A stretch of 64,000 bases of DNA, taken from assembly GCF_001426905.1 (NCBI RefSeq), contig NZ_LMFQ01000025.1, positions 124,001-188,000 on the forward strand. The letters run 5' to 3'. This document shows positions 32,158-40,979 of this stretch, in pieces. The notes under the pieces are model-generated. The model saw only the letters and a program-made list of their open reading frames with translations, had not been told where the DNA came from and did no database searches. A program made the position numbers and the translations under genes. The stretch is from Caulobacter sp. Root1455 (GTDB lineage: Bacteria; Pseudomonadota; Alphaproteobacteria; Caulobacterales; Caulobacteraceae). Numbering within the stretch: the stretch's first letter is position 1; each line of letters opens with the position of its first letter.

Positions 32158-32265
32158 CTATGCAGGACTTTTCCGGGCGGACGGGGTATCTCCCACACCC
32201 TCGTCCGTCTCGGCCTCGTCCGCCTCGAATTGCCGGACCCGAGCGGGGCGGCGCGAATGTCCTGG

Positions 32266-32340
32266 GGGCGGTTAGCTCAGCGGTAGAGCGTCTCGTTTAC
32301 ACCGAGAGGGTCGGGGGTTCGATCCCCTCACCGCCCACCA
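32266..32340 (+). tRNA. tRNA-Val (anticodon TAC)
   Basis: Cloverleaf: acceptor GGGCGGT/ACCGCCC, D arm GCTC-AGCGGTA-GAGC, anticodon stem TCTCG/CGAGA with loop TTTACAC (anticodon TAC), T loop TTCGATC and encoded CCA. It is 75 nt long. Confidence 0.97.
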
Positions 32341-32370
32341 CGTCCGCGAGGCTCGCGGCCTCGCGCGCGA

Positions 32371-32739
32371 TCACGCCTTGGATTTCGCCCAGGATCGACG
32401 CGTCGCGGCCGCCTTGGCGGCGGGATCGCTGTTGATCTCGCTGTCCAGCTTCTCGGCCGCGGCCTCGAGCACGCGGCGGTACTGGGTCCGAAGGTTTGGC
32501 TTGGCGAGGTCGCCTCTCAGCCGCTCGAGCGCGGCGTCGCCGTGCGCGGAGCGATAGAATTGCACCTCGTCCAGAACGCGCTGCTTGAACCGCTCATTGC
32601 GTTTCAGGGCATGTAAAATCGAAAGCACGGCTCCGGGACCCTCAGGGCTCTCAGCCAGTGTTTCATGCTGCAAAACGGTTAACGCGTCCACGGCCAACTC
32701 GAACCGTGACAGCAATTTCACCGGGGTGTCGTCAATCAT
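32371..32739 (-). CDS. Hypothetical protein
   Basis: A 122-residue, mostly helical, charged protein (start MIDDTPVKLLSRFELAVDAL). Predicted helices include AVLSILHALKRNERFKQRVLDEVQFYRS and LRTQYRRVLEAAAEKLDSEI. There are no cysteines, signal peptide or membrane segment. The base composition is lower in GC than neighbouring genes, which may indicate acquisition or weak selection. The ATG at 32739 is the first plausible start; the frame is open upstream to 33054 but that part is antisense to the next gene. It faces tRNA-Val tail to tail. Family not recognised. Confidence 0.6.
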   Translation of the reverse strand: MIDDTPVKLLSRFELAVDALTVLQHETLAESPEGPGAVLSILHALKRNERFKQRVLDEVQFYRSAHGDAALERLRGDLAKPNLRTQYRRVLEAAAEKLDSEINSDPAAKAAATRRSWAKSKA

Positions 32740-32863
32740 GCAACCTGGCGCGGAGCGTCCATCAGGGATGCCTAGATTGCCGCCATGCGCCCGCCGACGG
32801 CGGGGCGGTGGTCGCGTTCGCGAGGCGATGGACATTCGGCTTCGCCGCCCGCACTGATCGGGC

Positions 32864-34060
32864 ATGGCCGCCGAACCCGAAGTCTCCGCTGTCACCGTCA
32901 CCCGCCTGGCTTGGGTCGACCACGTTCTCGACGAGGTCGAGACGCCGCGCGGGCGCCTGCGCATCACCCTGGGCCTGGGCTCGGGCCTGGCGCGGCGCGC
33001 GGGCGATCCGCGCGGCGTGGTCTGGGCGATCGGCGATCGCGGTCCCAACATCAAGATCGGGCCGGCGGTCGAGGATCACGGCCTGACCGGCCTGTCCAGC
33101 CTGGCCGGGCTCGAGGGGGCCAAGATCATGCCGCGCCCGGCGATCGGTCCGACGCTGGCCCAGCTGCGCGTGGAGGGCGACACGGTCGCCTGTCTCCAGG
33201 TTCTGACTCTGCGCGACGCCAACGGCGCGACCTTCGACGGTCTTCCCGGGCCAGGCGGCGACATGGCGGCCATGGAGCCCGCCTTCGACCTGTCGGGCGC
33301 GGCGCTGGGCGGCAGCCTGGCCGGAGGCGACACCGAAGGGGTGGCGGCCCTGGCCGACGGAACGTTCCGGGTCGCCGACGAGTACGGTCCTTCGATCCTG
33401 GTCGTCGGGCCCGACGGCGTGGTCCAGGCGCGCTGGGTCCCGGAAGGCGAGGGCGCGGCCCTGGCGGGGGCGGCCTATCGCGTCGAGGACGTGCTGCCGG
33501 CCCTGTCCGCGCGCCGGCGCCTGAACCGCGGCTTCGAAGCCCTGGCCCTGTCGCCGGACGAGACGCGGCTGCACGTGATCCTGCAGAGTCCGCTCGCGTC
33601 CCAGGACGAGATCGCCCCCGAGGGGCGGGATTGCGCCCGGCTCTGGACACTGGACGCCCGGACCGGCGCGCCGCTCGCCGAACATTTCTATCCCTTCGAC
33701 GCGCCGGAGACGTTCCGCCGCGACGCCGAGGCCGGGCCCGTCGGGGCGGACGATCTGAAGATCTCCGAGACCGTGTCGCTGGGCGACGACCAGTTGCTGG
33801 TGCTGGAGCGGATCTCGGCGACCTCGAAGCTCTATCGCGTGACCCTGGACGCGCCGGTCCTGACCAAGACCCTGGTGCTGTCGACCGACGACTGGCCCCA
33901 GATCGACGCCGACCTGGAGGGCATGGCCCTGCTGACCGACCGCGACCTGCTGCTCAGCACCGACAACGACTTCGGAGTCGAGGGGCGGGAGACGGCGTTC
34001 TACAGGGTGACGTTCGCGACGCCGCTTGCCGACAGCGGGCTGGCGACCGGCCCGATCTAG
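32864..34060 (+). CDS. Esterase-like activity of phytase family protein
   Basis: A 398-residue protein resembling the PF13449 phytase-esterase-like beta-propeller family. Repeated strands include GDPRGVVWAIGDRGPNI, DTEGVAALADGTFRVADEYGPSILVV, NRGFEALALSPDETRLHVILQSPL and DLEGMALLTDRDLLLSTDND. There is no signal peptide, which is unusual because many relatives are exported. The catalytic role is uncertain even for the family; phosphate-ester or lactone hydrolysis is possible. The ATG at 32864 has no strong ribosome site. It is separated by 11 bp from the next gene, suggesting co-transcription. Confidence 0.78.
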   Translation: MAAEPEVSAVTVTRLAWVDHVLDEVETPRGRLRITLGLGSGLARRAGDPRGVVWAIGDRGPNIKIGPAVEDHGLTGLSSLAGLEGAKIMPRPAIGPTLAQLRVEGDTVACLQVLTLRDANGATFDGLPGPGGDMAAMEPAFDLSGAALGGSLAGGDTEGVAALADGTFRVADEYGPSILVVGPDGVVQARWVPEGEGAALAGAAYRVEDVLPALSARRRLNRGFEALALSPDETRLHVILQSPLASQDEIAPEGRDCARLWTLDARTGAPLAEHFYPFDAPETFRRDAEAGPVGADDLKISETVSLGDDQLLVLERISATSKLYRVTLDAPVLTKTLVLSTDDWPQIDADLEGMALLTDRDLLLSTDNDFGVEGRETAFYRVTFATPLADSGLATGPI

Positions 34061-34071
34061 GCGGGGCGGGC

Positions 34072-35187
34072 ATGAACTCCATGGCGAACATCTTGGACCG
34101 GCGAGCGCTGAACCGGGCTTTGCTGGCGCGGCAGAATCTGTTGGCGCGCGCCGACATCTCCGTTCCCGAGGCGCTGGATCGGCTGATCGCCCTGCAGGCC
34201 CAGGCGGCGCCCGCGCCCTATTTCGCGCTGTGGAGCCGCTTGAAGACCTTCGCGCCAGAGGATCTGTCGGCGCAGCTCGAGGATCTCGGCGTCGCGCGCG
34301 GGACCCTGATGCGCGGCACGCTGCATGTGGCGATGGCGGCCGATTTCGCGGCGATCCGCCCGCTGATCCAGCGGGGCCTGGACCGGTTCCTGACCGAGGG
34401 CAGCGTTTATGGCCGGGCCTTGGCGGGGCTGGACCAGGCCGAGGTGACGGCGGTCGCGCGGGAACTATTGCGCGGGGGACCGCTCACCGCGACGCAACTG
34501 CGCGAGGCCTTGGCGGCGCGCTGGCCCGATCGTGATCCGCAGGCCTTGGCGATGGCGGCGCGCATCCAACTGCCGATGCTGCAATTGCCGCCGCGCGGCC
34601 TGTGGAGACGCGGCGGCCAGCCGACCCTGGCGGCGATGGCTGATCGGCTCGAAACGCCAGAACCGGGCCTGACGCTCGCCGATCTGGTGCTGCGCTATCT
34701 GACGGCGTTCGGGCCCGCCAGCGTCGCCGACGCCCAGACCTGGCTGGGCCTCACGCGTCTGGCGACCACGTTCGAGGCGCTTCGGTCGTCCCTGATGGCT
34801 TTTCACGACGAAGACGGCCAGGAGCTTTTCGATCTGTCGGATGCGGAAAGGCCGTCGGGCGAAGTCGAAGCGCCCGTCCGCTTCCTTGGCGAATTCGACA
34901 ACGTGCTGCTGGCCCACGAGGATCGGACGCGGATCATGTCGGCCGAGCACAAAAGCCGGCTCTACACCGCCAACGGCGTCCTGCGCGCAGCCGTGTTGGT
35001 CGACGGCTTCACGGCGGGACGCTGGCGCATCGAGGACAGCAAGGCGGAGTCGGTCCTGCGGATCGAGCTGTTTGGCAAGGTCGCCAAGGCCGTCGCCAGG
35101 GCTTTGACGGAGGAGGGCGAGCGCTTGCTGGCCTTCGCCGGCAAGCGCGCTGTCCACGATATCCGCATCGAGGTCGTCGAGGACTAG
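34072..35187 (+). CDS. Winged-helix DNA-binding protein of the AlkZ/YcaQ (HTH_42) family
   Basis: A 371-residue protein with the family pattern LDRLIALQAQAAPAPYFALWSRLKTF near the N-terminus, RGTLMRGTLHVAMAADF, LRYLTAFGPASVADAQTWLGL and the C-terminal FLGEFDNVLLAHEDRTRIM. Tandem winged helices bind DNA; AlkZ relatives excise interstrand crosslinks or alkylated bases, though most members of this short branch are untested. The DNA repair role is inference. The ATG at 34072 follows GGCGGGGCGGGC directly after the phytase-like gene. The stop overlaps that of the convergent glycosyltransferase gene. Confidence 0.82.
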   Translation: MNSMANILDRRALNRALLARQNLLARADISVPEALDRLIALQAQAAPAPYFALWSRLKTFAPEDLSAQLEDLGVARGTLMRGTLHVAMAADFAAIRPLIQRGLDRFLTEGSVYGRALAGLDQAEVTAVARELLRGGPLTATQLREALAARWPDRDPQALAMAARIQLPMLQLPPRGLWRRGGQPTLAAMADRLETPEPGLTLADLVLRYLTAFGPASVADAQTWLGLTRLATTFEALRSSLMAFHDEDGQELFDLSDAERPSGEVEAPVRFLGEFDNVLLAHEDRTRIMSAEHKSRLYTANGVLRAAVLVDGFTAGRWRIEDSKAESVLRIELFGKVAKAVARALTEEGERLLAFAGKRAVHDIRIEVVED

Positions 35188-36437
35188 GTCGCCAAGGCCT
35201 CGAGCGCGGCCGCCGCGTCGCGCGCGGCCTCATCGGCGCGGATCGCCGCGCCCAGGACGTCGGCGGCGGCCCTGAACGTCGGCTCGTCCAGCAGGCGTCG
35301 TACGGCGGCGGCGACGGTCTCGGCGTCCGCGTCGGCCGGCAGGGTCAGGCCGGCGCCGCGATGAACGACGCGGGCGGCGTTGTCGTTCTGGTCGCGGCCC
35401 ATCGGCAGGCACAGCAGCGGGACGCCGGCCATCAGCGGCCGCAGGGTCGAGCCGTGGCCGGCATGGGTGACGAACAGGGCCGCGTCTTTCAGCAGGTCGC
35501 CGTGCGACGCGCCGCGGACGACCGCGACGTTGGCCGGCGCTTCGAATCGCGCCGGATCAAGGGTCGGGCCGGTGGTCACCACGCCGCGCACAGGCAGTTG
35601 GCCCAGGGCGGCGATGATCGCGCGCAGGGCCGGTTCCTGGGCCTGGTAGAGGCTGGAGAACGACACCACGACCAGCGGCGCGTCGCCGGGCGGCGGCGCG
35701 AACGGCTCGACCCAGGCGGGATCGGCCAGATAGGGACCGACATGGGCGAAGGGGACGGGCAGGGGATCGGGCGCGAAGTCAAAGGCCCGGCTGGTGGCCA
35801 GCAGGATGGCCTTGGCGGCGTCCAACTGCTTGAACAGGTCGGCCAGCGGGGGCAGGCCGAGAGCGACGCGCGCGGCGTTCAGGTCGGGCAGGCCGGCCTG
35901 GAAGAAGGTCCGGCTCATCTGGCCGACCATGGCGTGCATGGCCCGTTCCTCGTCGGTGGTCGCCGGAAGCATGCCGGCCCCGAGCGGCGGCGCGCCGGCC
36001 AGGGTCGGCAGCGACCAGACATTGGCGGCCAGCAGCGCCAGCGGCAGGCCTCGCGCCTGCGCCGCCGCCATCGAGCCCAGCAAGAGTTCCTGCGAGACCA
36101 CGACGTCCGGCGCGAAGGCGTCGATCGCCGCCAGGGTGTCCTCGGCGTAGGCGAGGGCGGGACCGGCCATCACCCGATCGAGCAGGCGCTGGATCACTTC
36201 CAGCGGATTATCGGCCTCGTGATCCTTCAGCCGATCGTCGTCGCGGGTCTTGCCCGTCTGGAAGGGGGCGGTCGTCCAGGCGCGGAACGGCACGTTCAAG
36301 GCCGCGGCGTCGGGCGCGTTGCAAGGATCGCTCACGGCCAGCACGGCGTGGCCGCGCGCCGCCAGGTCGCGGGCGACCAGCAGCATGGGCTGCACATGGC
36401 CACCGCCTTCCCAGGTGGTGAAGAGATACCGCGCCAT
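35184..36437 (-). CDS. UDP-glycosyltransferase-like (GT1/MGT) family protein
   Basis: A 417-residue GT-B enzyme. The N-terminal acceptor domain begins with YLFTTWEGGGHVQPMLLVARDLAARGH, and the C-terminal donor domain carries the family hallmark FVTHAGHGSTLRPLMAGVPLLCLPMGRDQNDNA. Relatives transfer sugars to lipids, macrolides, flavonoids or carotenoids; neither donor nor acceptor can be told. No signal peptide. The ATG at 36437 begins family homology; the in-frame ATG six codons upstream is possible. It is divergent from the SPFH gene. Confidence 0.85.
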   Translation of the reverse strand: MARYLFTTWEGGGHVQPMLLVARDLAARGHAVLAVSDPCNAPDAAALNVPFRAWTTAPFQTGKTRDDDRLKDHEADNPLEVIQRLLDRVMAGPALAYAEDTLAAIDAFAPDVVVSQELLLGSMAAAQARGLPLALLAANVWSLPTLAGAPPLGAGMLPATTDEERAMHAMVGQMSRTFFQAGLPDLNAARVALGLPPLADLFKQLDAAKAILLATSRAFDFAPDPLPVPFAHVGPYLADPAWVEPFAPPPGDAPLVVVSFSSLYQAQEPALRAIIAALGQLPVRGVVTTGPTLDPARFEAPANVAVVRGASHGDLLKDAALFVTHAGHGSTLRPLMAGVPLLCLPMGRDQNDNAARVVHRGAGLTLPADADAETVAAAVRRLLDEPTFRAAADVLGAAIRADEAARDAAAALEALAT

Positions 36438-36500
36438 CAGAGCCCCCGAACGCATCCGCCCGCCTGCCTACGCGGTCCGAACGCGCCTTGCCAGAAGCGA

Positions 36501-36520
36501 TCAAAGTGATATCACTTTGA
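36501..36520. promoter_or_regulatory. Perfect 20-bp palindrome, probable operator of the SPFH gene
   Basis: TCAAAGTGATATCACTTTGA is self-complementary over all 20 bases. It ends 20 bp before the SPFH start codon and 63 bp from the divergent glycosyltransferase start, with GGAGGG (36531-36536) in between as the ribosome site. A dimeric repressor could bind here; the ribbon-helix-helix protein encoded 0.9 kb downstream is a natural candidate. Confidence 0.75.
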
Positions 36521-36540
36521 CATCAACCTTGGAGGGCTCC

Positions 36541-37422
36541 ATGTCCGACGCGCCGAATATCAACCGATCGACCGAACGCGCCTTTGGCGGGATGGGCGGC
36601 GGGCTGCCGCTGCTGTCGCTTCCCGTCATGCTGGCCGCCGCCGTCTGGGCCTTCTCGACCCAGCAGGCGATGATGGCGGTGATCGGCGCCGTGCTGGTCG
36701 TCCTGTTCCTGCTGACCGCCTGCGGCTTCTATTCGCTGCAACCGAACGAGGCCTATGTCGTCACCCTGTTCGGGACCTATATGGGCACCGATCGCCGGAC
36801 CGGTCTGCGCTGGGTGCTGCCTTGGTACGGCCGCAAGAAGATCAGCCTGCGGGTGCGCAACGTCACCAGCGAGAGGCTGAAGGTCAACGACAAGCGCGGC
36901 AACCCGATCGAGATCGCCGCCAACATCGTCTGGCGCGTGTCGGACACCGCCCAGGCCCTGTTCGACGTCGATGACTACGTCGTCTTCATGAACATCCAGA
37001 TCGAGACCGCGCTGCGCGAAACCGCTTCGCACTACGCCTACGACCACGACGAAAGCGGCGAGCCGACCCTGCGGGCCGACGCCGATCATGTCGGCGAGCG
37101 CCTGCGGACCGATCTGCGAGGGCGCACGGCCGTGGCCGGGGTGGCGATCGACGAAACCCACCTGATGCACCTGGCCTATGCCCCGGAAATCGCCGGCGCC
37201 ATGCTCAGGCGCCAGCAGGCCGAAGCGGTGCTGGCCGCCCGCCGGACGATCGTCGCCGGCGCGGTCGGCATGGTCGAGAACGCCCTGCAGCAGCTCAGCG
37301 AACGGGAGGTCGTCGTCCTGGACGACGAGCGCAGGGCGGCGATGGTGTCGAACCTGCTGGTGGTGCTGTGCGCCGACCGCGAGGCCCAGCCGGTGGTCAA
37401 CGCCGGCACGTTGTACGGCTGA
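36541..37422 (+). CDS. SPFH (band 7/prohibitin-like) domain membrane protein
   Basis: A 293-residue protein with two N-terminal hydrophobic segments (about 22-41 and 44-62), then an SPFH domain (about 66-235): [31 protein letters not shown], then [28 protein letters not shown] and a helical region [29 protein letters not shown] proteins oligomerise on membranes, scaffold microdomains and modulate proteases. The start at 36541 has GGAGGG four to five bases upstream. It is followed after 4 bp by a ribbon-helix-helix gene, so the pair forms an operon. The upstream palindrome suggests tight control. Confidence 0.88.
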   Translation: MSDAPNINRSTERAFGGMGGGLPLLSLPVMLAAAVWAFSTQQAMMAVIGAVLVVLFLLTACGFYSLQPNEAYVVTLFGTYMGTDRRTGLRWVLPWYGRKKISLRVRNVTSERLKVNDKRGNPIEIAANIVWRVSDTAQALFDVDDYVVFMNIQIETALRETASHYAYDHDESGEPTLRADADHVGERLRTDLRGRTAVAGVAIDETHLMHLAYAPEIAGAMLRRQQAEAVLAARRTIVAGAVGMVENALQQLSEREVVVLDDERRAAMVSNLLVVLCADREAQPVVNAGTLYG

Positions 37423-37426
37423 TCCG

Positions 37427-37645
37427 TTGGCCGCGACCCCTCCAGAGTCGGCGAAAGGCGGGCGCCGCGCGTTCCTGATGCGCGTGCGTCCCGAGGTGCT
37501 GGCCGCCGTCGAACACCTGGCGGCGGCCGAACTGCGCAGCGTCAACGCCCAGGTCGAAATGCTGCTGCGCGAGGCGCTCTTGCGCCGCGGCGTGCTGCGA
37601 GCGCTGGACAGCGGTTCAGCTTCGGAGGAACCTCCGTCCCCGTGA
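37427..37645 (+). CDS. Arc-like ribbon-helix-helix DNA-binding protein
   Basis: A 72-residue protein with a basic strand [43 protein letters not shown] in structure: strand (RAFLMRV), helix ([15 protein letters not shown]), then the second helix after RSVNAQVE. This is the Arc/MetJ pattern. The start is taken as TTG at 37427 because the DNA-binding strand would be cut by the later ATG at 37478. It lies 4 bp after the SPFH gene. Autoregulation through the 20-bp palindrome at 36501 is inference. It is not accompanied by a recognisable toxin. Confidence 0.75.
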   Translation: MAATPPESAKGGRRAFLMRVRPEVLAAVEHLAAAELRSVNAQVEMLLREALLRRGVLRALDSGSASEEPPSP

Positions 37646-37702
37646 GTGTCTTAAGGCTCTGCGGCCGTCTCGGCGGGCGCGGCTGACAAGCGAGGTTCCG
37701 GC

Positions 37703-38938
37703 GTGATGGATTTGAGGTTTGATCCGCTCTCGGCGTTCAACGAGGCAGAAGAACCCCTGTTCAGGGCGGTCAGGCCGGGCGGAAAGCCGGTCAGGCTGGT
37801 TGACACCACCATGCTCTACGCGCCTCGCAGCGGTGGAGTGCGGCGCTATCTGAACTCCAAGCGGACGTGGATCGCGGCGAATCGGCCGCATGTCCGGCAC
37901 ACCCTGGTGGTGCCCGGTCCGCGCGACGCGCACGACGGCCACGGCCGAGTTTCGATCTATGCGGCTCCCCTGCCGTTTGGCGACGGCTATCGCTGGCCCG
38001 TGGTCAAGAACGCCTGGATGGAGCGGCTCATCCGCCAGCGACCCGACATCATCGAGGCCGGTGATCCGTACACGCCAGGTCTGGCGGCCCTGAAGGCCGG
38101 CGACGCCCTGGGCGTGCCCGTCGTCGGTTTCTGCCACACCGACCTGGGCGCCCTGGCGGCGCTGCATATCGGCGAATGGGCGGAGAAGCCGGTGCAAAAG
38201 CGCTGGGCGGCCATCTACAGCCAGTTCGACCAGGCCGTGGCCCCCAGCCAGTTCATCGCCGGACGGCTGATCGAGGCCGGGGTCAAGAGCGCCATCGGCC
38301 TGCCGCTGGGCGTCGACACCGAGATCTTCAATCCAGGCCGGGGCGACCGCGAGGCCCTGCGCCGCCGGCTGGGCCTGACCAGCCGGCATCGGATTCTGGT
38401 GTTCGCCGGGCGTCCGGCCAGGGAGAAGAAGCTGGACGTGCTGGTCGAGGCGGTCGAGCGCCTGGGCGATCCCTATGTGCTGCTGTTCGTCGGGGCGGGC
38501 GCGGGAGCGCCGTCCAGCGACCGGGTGATCTGCATGGACTACCAGCGCGACCCGCAGAGTCTGGCGGCGGTTCTGGCCAGCTGCGACGCCTTCGTCCACG
38601 CCAACGACAACGAGCCGTTCGGTCTGATCGTGCTGGAGGCCATGGCCTGCGGCCTGCCGGTGATCGGCGTGGCGGCCGGCGGCGTGGCCGAGTCGGTGGA
38701 CGAAGCCGTCGGGGCCCTGGCCACGGCCTCCGAGGCTCGCGCCTTCGCCGAGGCGGTGGAGTCGGTGTTCGCGCGCGACGTGCCGGCCTTGGGCCAAGCC
38801 GCTCGCCAGCGGGCCGAGCTGCGGCACGGTTGGGACCCGGTGTTCCGCAAGCTGTCGGCGATCTACGGCCGGCTCACCGGCTGCGCCGCGTTCGACGACG
38901 TGGCCGCGCCGGTCCCCGAACCGGTCGGCTGGAACTAG
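37703..38938 (+). CDS. Glycosyltransferase family 4-type protein
   Basis: A 411-residue GT-B glycosyltransferase. The N-terminal half has a SGGVRRYLNSKRTWI acceptor segment and GFCHTDLG; the C-terminal donor domain has ILVFAGRPAREKKLDVLVEA and the retaining-GT signature NEPFGLIVLEAMACGLPVIG. Such enzymes build lipid- or envelope-linked glycans from nucleotide sugars. Start: GTG at 37703 lies 7 bp after GAGG; the adjacent ATG at 37706 is equally possible. It stands alone with palindromic repeats just behind the stop. Confidence 0.88.
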   Translation: MMDLRFDPLSAFNEAEEPLFRAVRPGGKPVRLVDTTMLYAPRSGGVRRYLNSKRTWIAANRPHVRHTLVVPGPRDAHDGHGRVSIYAAPLPFGDGYRWPVVKNAWMERLIRQRPDIIEAGDPYTPGLAALKAGDALGVPVVGFCHTDLGALAALHIGEWAEKPVQKRWAAIYSQFDQAVAPSQFIAGRLIEAGVKSAIGLPLGVDTEIFNPGRGDREALRRRLGLTSRHRILVFAGRPAREKKLDVLVEAVERLGDPYVLLFVGAGAGAPSSDRVICMDYQRDPQSLAAVLASCDAFVHANDNEPFGLIVLEAMACGLPVIGVAAGGVAESVDEAVGALATASEARAFAEAVESVFARDVPALGQAARQRAELRHGWDPVFRKLSAIYGRLTGCAAFDDVAAPVPEPVGWN

Positions 38939-38988
38939 AGCGCGACAGCCGAAAGTGGATGCCGGTTTCGGCGCCTGTCACGCTCTAG
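38935..38988. repeat. Palindromic repeat, AGAGCG type
   Basis: CTAGAGCG pairs with CGCTCTAG at the ends (38935-38942 with 38981-38988), with inner stems GACAG/CTGTC and CCGAAA/TTTCGG. It overlaps the glycosyltransferase stop codon. The style GAAAGTGG-ATGCCGGTTTC is a known alphaproteobacterial intergenic repeat. Confidence 0.75.
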
Positions 38989-38997
38989 ATGTTCGAA

Positions 38998-39042
38998 CTA
39001 GAGCCTGCTTGTCCGATTCCAACGGAAACGGGCGGGCTCTAG
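38998..39042. repeat. Palindromic repeat, AGAGCCTG type
   Basis: CTAGAGCC/GGCTCTAG ends (38998-39005 with 39035-39042) enclose a TTCC/GGAA stem. It contains the stop codon of the minus-strand flavin oxidoreductase and lies beside the preceding repeat. The pair may also end both converging transcripts. Confidence 0.72.
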
Positions 39043-40055
39043 GCGGCCGTCTCGGTCAGCTGGCCGCGCACCTGCGCCAGGATTTCGTAGGACCGTTTCC
39101 GCGCGGCGTGATCGTGGATCTGCGAGGCGGCCATCAGCTCATCGGCGCCGGTGGCGTCCAGGATCGTCTGGATCTTCGCGCGCACCGTGTCGGTCGAGCC
39201 GATCGCCGAATAGCGGAACGTGTGCTCCAGCCCCGCGATCTCGGCGTCCGAGGCCACCTCCCGGATATCGTCGACCGGCGGCGGCAACAGGCCCGGACTG
39301 CCGCGCCGCAGGGCCACGAACTGCTGCTGGCTGGAGGTGGACAGGCGGCGCGCCTCCTGGTCGGAGTCGGCCGCGCAGACCCCGATGCAGACCAGGACAT
39401 AGGGCTGGGCCAGGGCCTGCGACGGCTTGAAGGTCCGCCGGTAGATCGCGATCGCCTCCATCAGCTGGTCCGGCGCGAAGTGGGCGGCGAAGGCGAACGG
39501 CAGACCCAGGGCGGCGGCCAGCTGGGCGCTGTAGGTGCTGGAGCCCAGCAGCCAGAGCGGCACGTCCTGGCCTTCGCCCGGCACGGCGCGCACGGCCTGG
39601 CCCGGCTGGGCCGGCTGGAACCAGGCCTGCAGTTCCACCACGTCCTGGGCGAAATTGTCGACCGCGCCCATGTAGCGGCGCAGGGCCCGCATGGTGGCCT
39701 GATCCGTGCCCGGCGCGCGGCCCAGGCCCAGGTCGATCCGGCCGGGATAGAGGGCGGCCAGCGTGCCGAACGCCTCGGCCACCATCAGCGGCGCGTGGTT
39801 GGGCAGCATGACGCCGCCCGAACCGACCCGGATCGTCGAGGTGCCGGCCGCGACGTGGCCGATGACCACGGCGGTCGCGGCGCTGGCGATCCCCGGCATG
39901 TTGTGGTGCTCGGCCAGCCAGTAGCGGTGATAGCCCAGCCGTTCGACGTGGCGGGCCAGGTCCAGGCTGTTGTGAAGGGCCTGGCCGATACTGGTTCCTT
40001 GCGGAACGGGGGCCAGGTCGAGGACGGAAAAGGGCAGGGGATGGGCGTGCGACAT
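39039..40055 (-). CDS. LLM-class (luciferase-like) flavin-dependent oxidoreductase
   Basis: A 338-residue TIM-barrel flavoprotein. Motifs include [71 protein letters not shown] and the C-terminal [14 protein letters not shown]. Members use reduced FMN or F420 in monooxygenation or hydride transfer; the substrate is unknown. The ATG at 40055 starts the homology; the open frame upstream is antisense to the UBP zinc-finger gene. The stop codon lies inside a palindromic repeat. Confidence 0.9.
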   Translation of the reverse strand: MSHAHPLPFSVLDLAPVPQGTSIGQALHNSLDLARHVERLGYHRYWLAEHHNMPGIASAATAVVIGHVAAGTSTIRVGSGGVMLPNHAPLMVAEAFGTLAALYPGRIDLGLGRAPGTDQATMRALRRYMGAVDNFAQDVVELQAWFQPAQPGQAVRAVPGEGQDVPLWLLGSSTYSAQLAAALGLPFAFAAHFAPDQLMEAIAIYRRTFKPSQALAQPYVLVCIGVCAADSDQEARRLSTSSQQQFVALRRGSPGLLPPPVDDIREVASDAEIAGLEHTFRYSAIGSTDTVRAKIQTILDATGADELMAASQIHDHAARKRSYEILAQVRGQLTETAA

Positions 40056-40181
40056 GCACGCTAGATCGGAACGAAGGCCGCGAACCTCAAGACGACAGGT
40101 TCGGACTAGCGGTATCGCCGCGATCGGCGCAGGAATTGCTGTGGATAACCAGCTCTGCTGGAGCGGCGATCGGAGGCGGTC

Positions 40182-40487
40182 ATGGCGTTGAGATGCACCC
40201 ATCTGGAGCAGATCCAGGACGTGACGCCTGGAACAGCCGGCTGCGAGGAATGTCTGAAGACAGGTGATTCCTGGCTGCACCTGCGGCTTTGTCGGACCTG
40301 CGGACATGTCGGCTGCTGCGACCAGTCGAAAAACAAGCACGCCACCCGGCATTTCAACGCCACCGGCCATCCGATCATCGAGGGCTACGACCCGCCGGAG
40401 GGGTGGGGCTGGTGCTATGTCGACGAGGAGTTCTTCGAATTCGACGCGCCGACCCCGCATCCCGGACCGATTCCGCGATTCTATTGA
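40182..40487 (+). CDS. Stand-alone UBP-type zinc-finger protein
   Basis: A 101-residue protein that is almost entirely one UBP (ZnF-UBP/BUZ) domain: [27 protein letters not shown] in structure, [33 protein letters not shown], then an acidic tail. The spaced Cys/His residues (Cys5, His6, Cys21, Cys24, Cys37, Cys40, Cys45, and the KHATRHF and GHP histidines) are the zinc ligands. In eukaryotes this domain binds the C-terminal Gly-Gly of ubiquitin. Bacteria lack ubiquitin, so the ligand here is unknown. It is not linked to any neighbour. Confidence 0.88.
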   Translation: MALRCTHLEQIQDVTPGTAGCEECLKTGDSWLHLRLCRTCGHVGCCDQSKNKHATRHFNATGHPIIEGYDPPEGWGWCYVDEEFFEFDAPTPHPGPIPRFY

Positions 40488-40549
40488 GGCGCGACAAATC
40501 CGCGCCCTGGACGGGATCTGGATTTTGGGGGTGGAAGAAGAGGCGGAAG

Positions 40550-40626
<77 letters not shown>

Positions 40627-40704
40627 GTCGGGCGCGAACAAAAAGTCCGGCGCGGTCGTTCCATAGACTAGCCTGGCGGTGGGAAGCAGCCAACTTCAGG
40701 GAAG

Positions 40705-40781
<77 letters not shown>

Positions 40782-40979
40782 ATCAGGCTCCGCCGAAGCG
40801 AAGTGCGACCCGCCGTGCGGCGAGGGGCGTCTGATATGTCGGGCCGATGGGCGTGTCAACGGCCATGTCACGGAAGCTGTAAGGGAATGCCAGTTGCGAC
40901 CGTTTCTCAATGTGTCACAGGCGTTTGAACCGCCGGCGACGCTGGGCTACAACCCGCTCGATTCAAGCCAAGGGCTGTC

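Noticed and set aside
37427-37645. Antitoxin of a toxin-antitoxin pair
   Set aside because: The RHH fold fits an antitoxin, but the adjacent genes are an SPFH protein and a glycosyltransferase; no toxin-like small gene is present.
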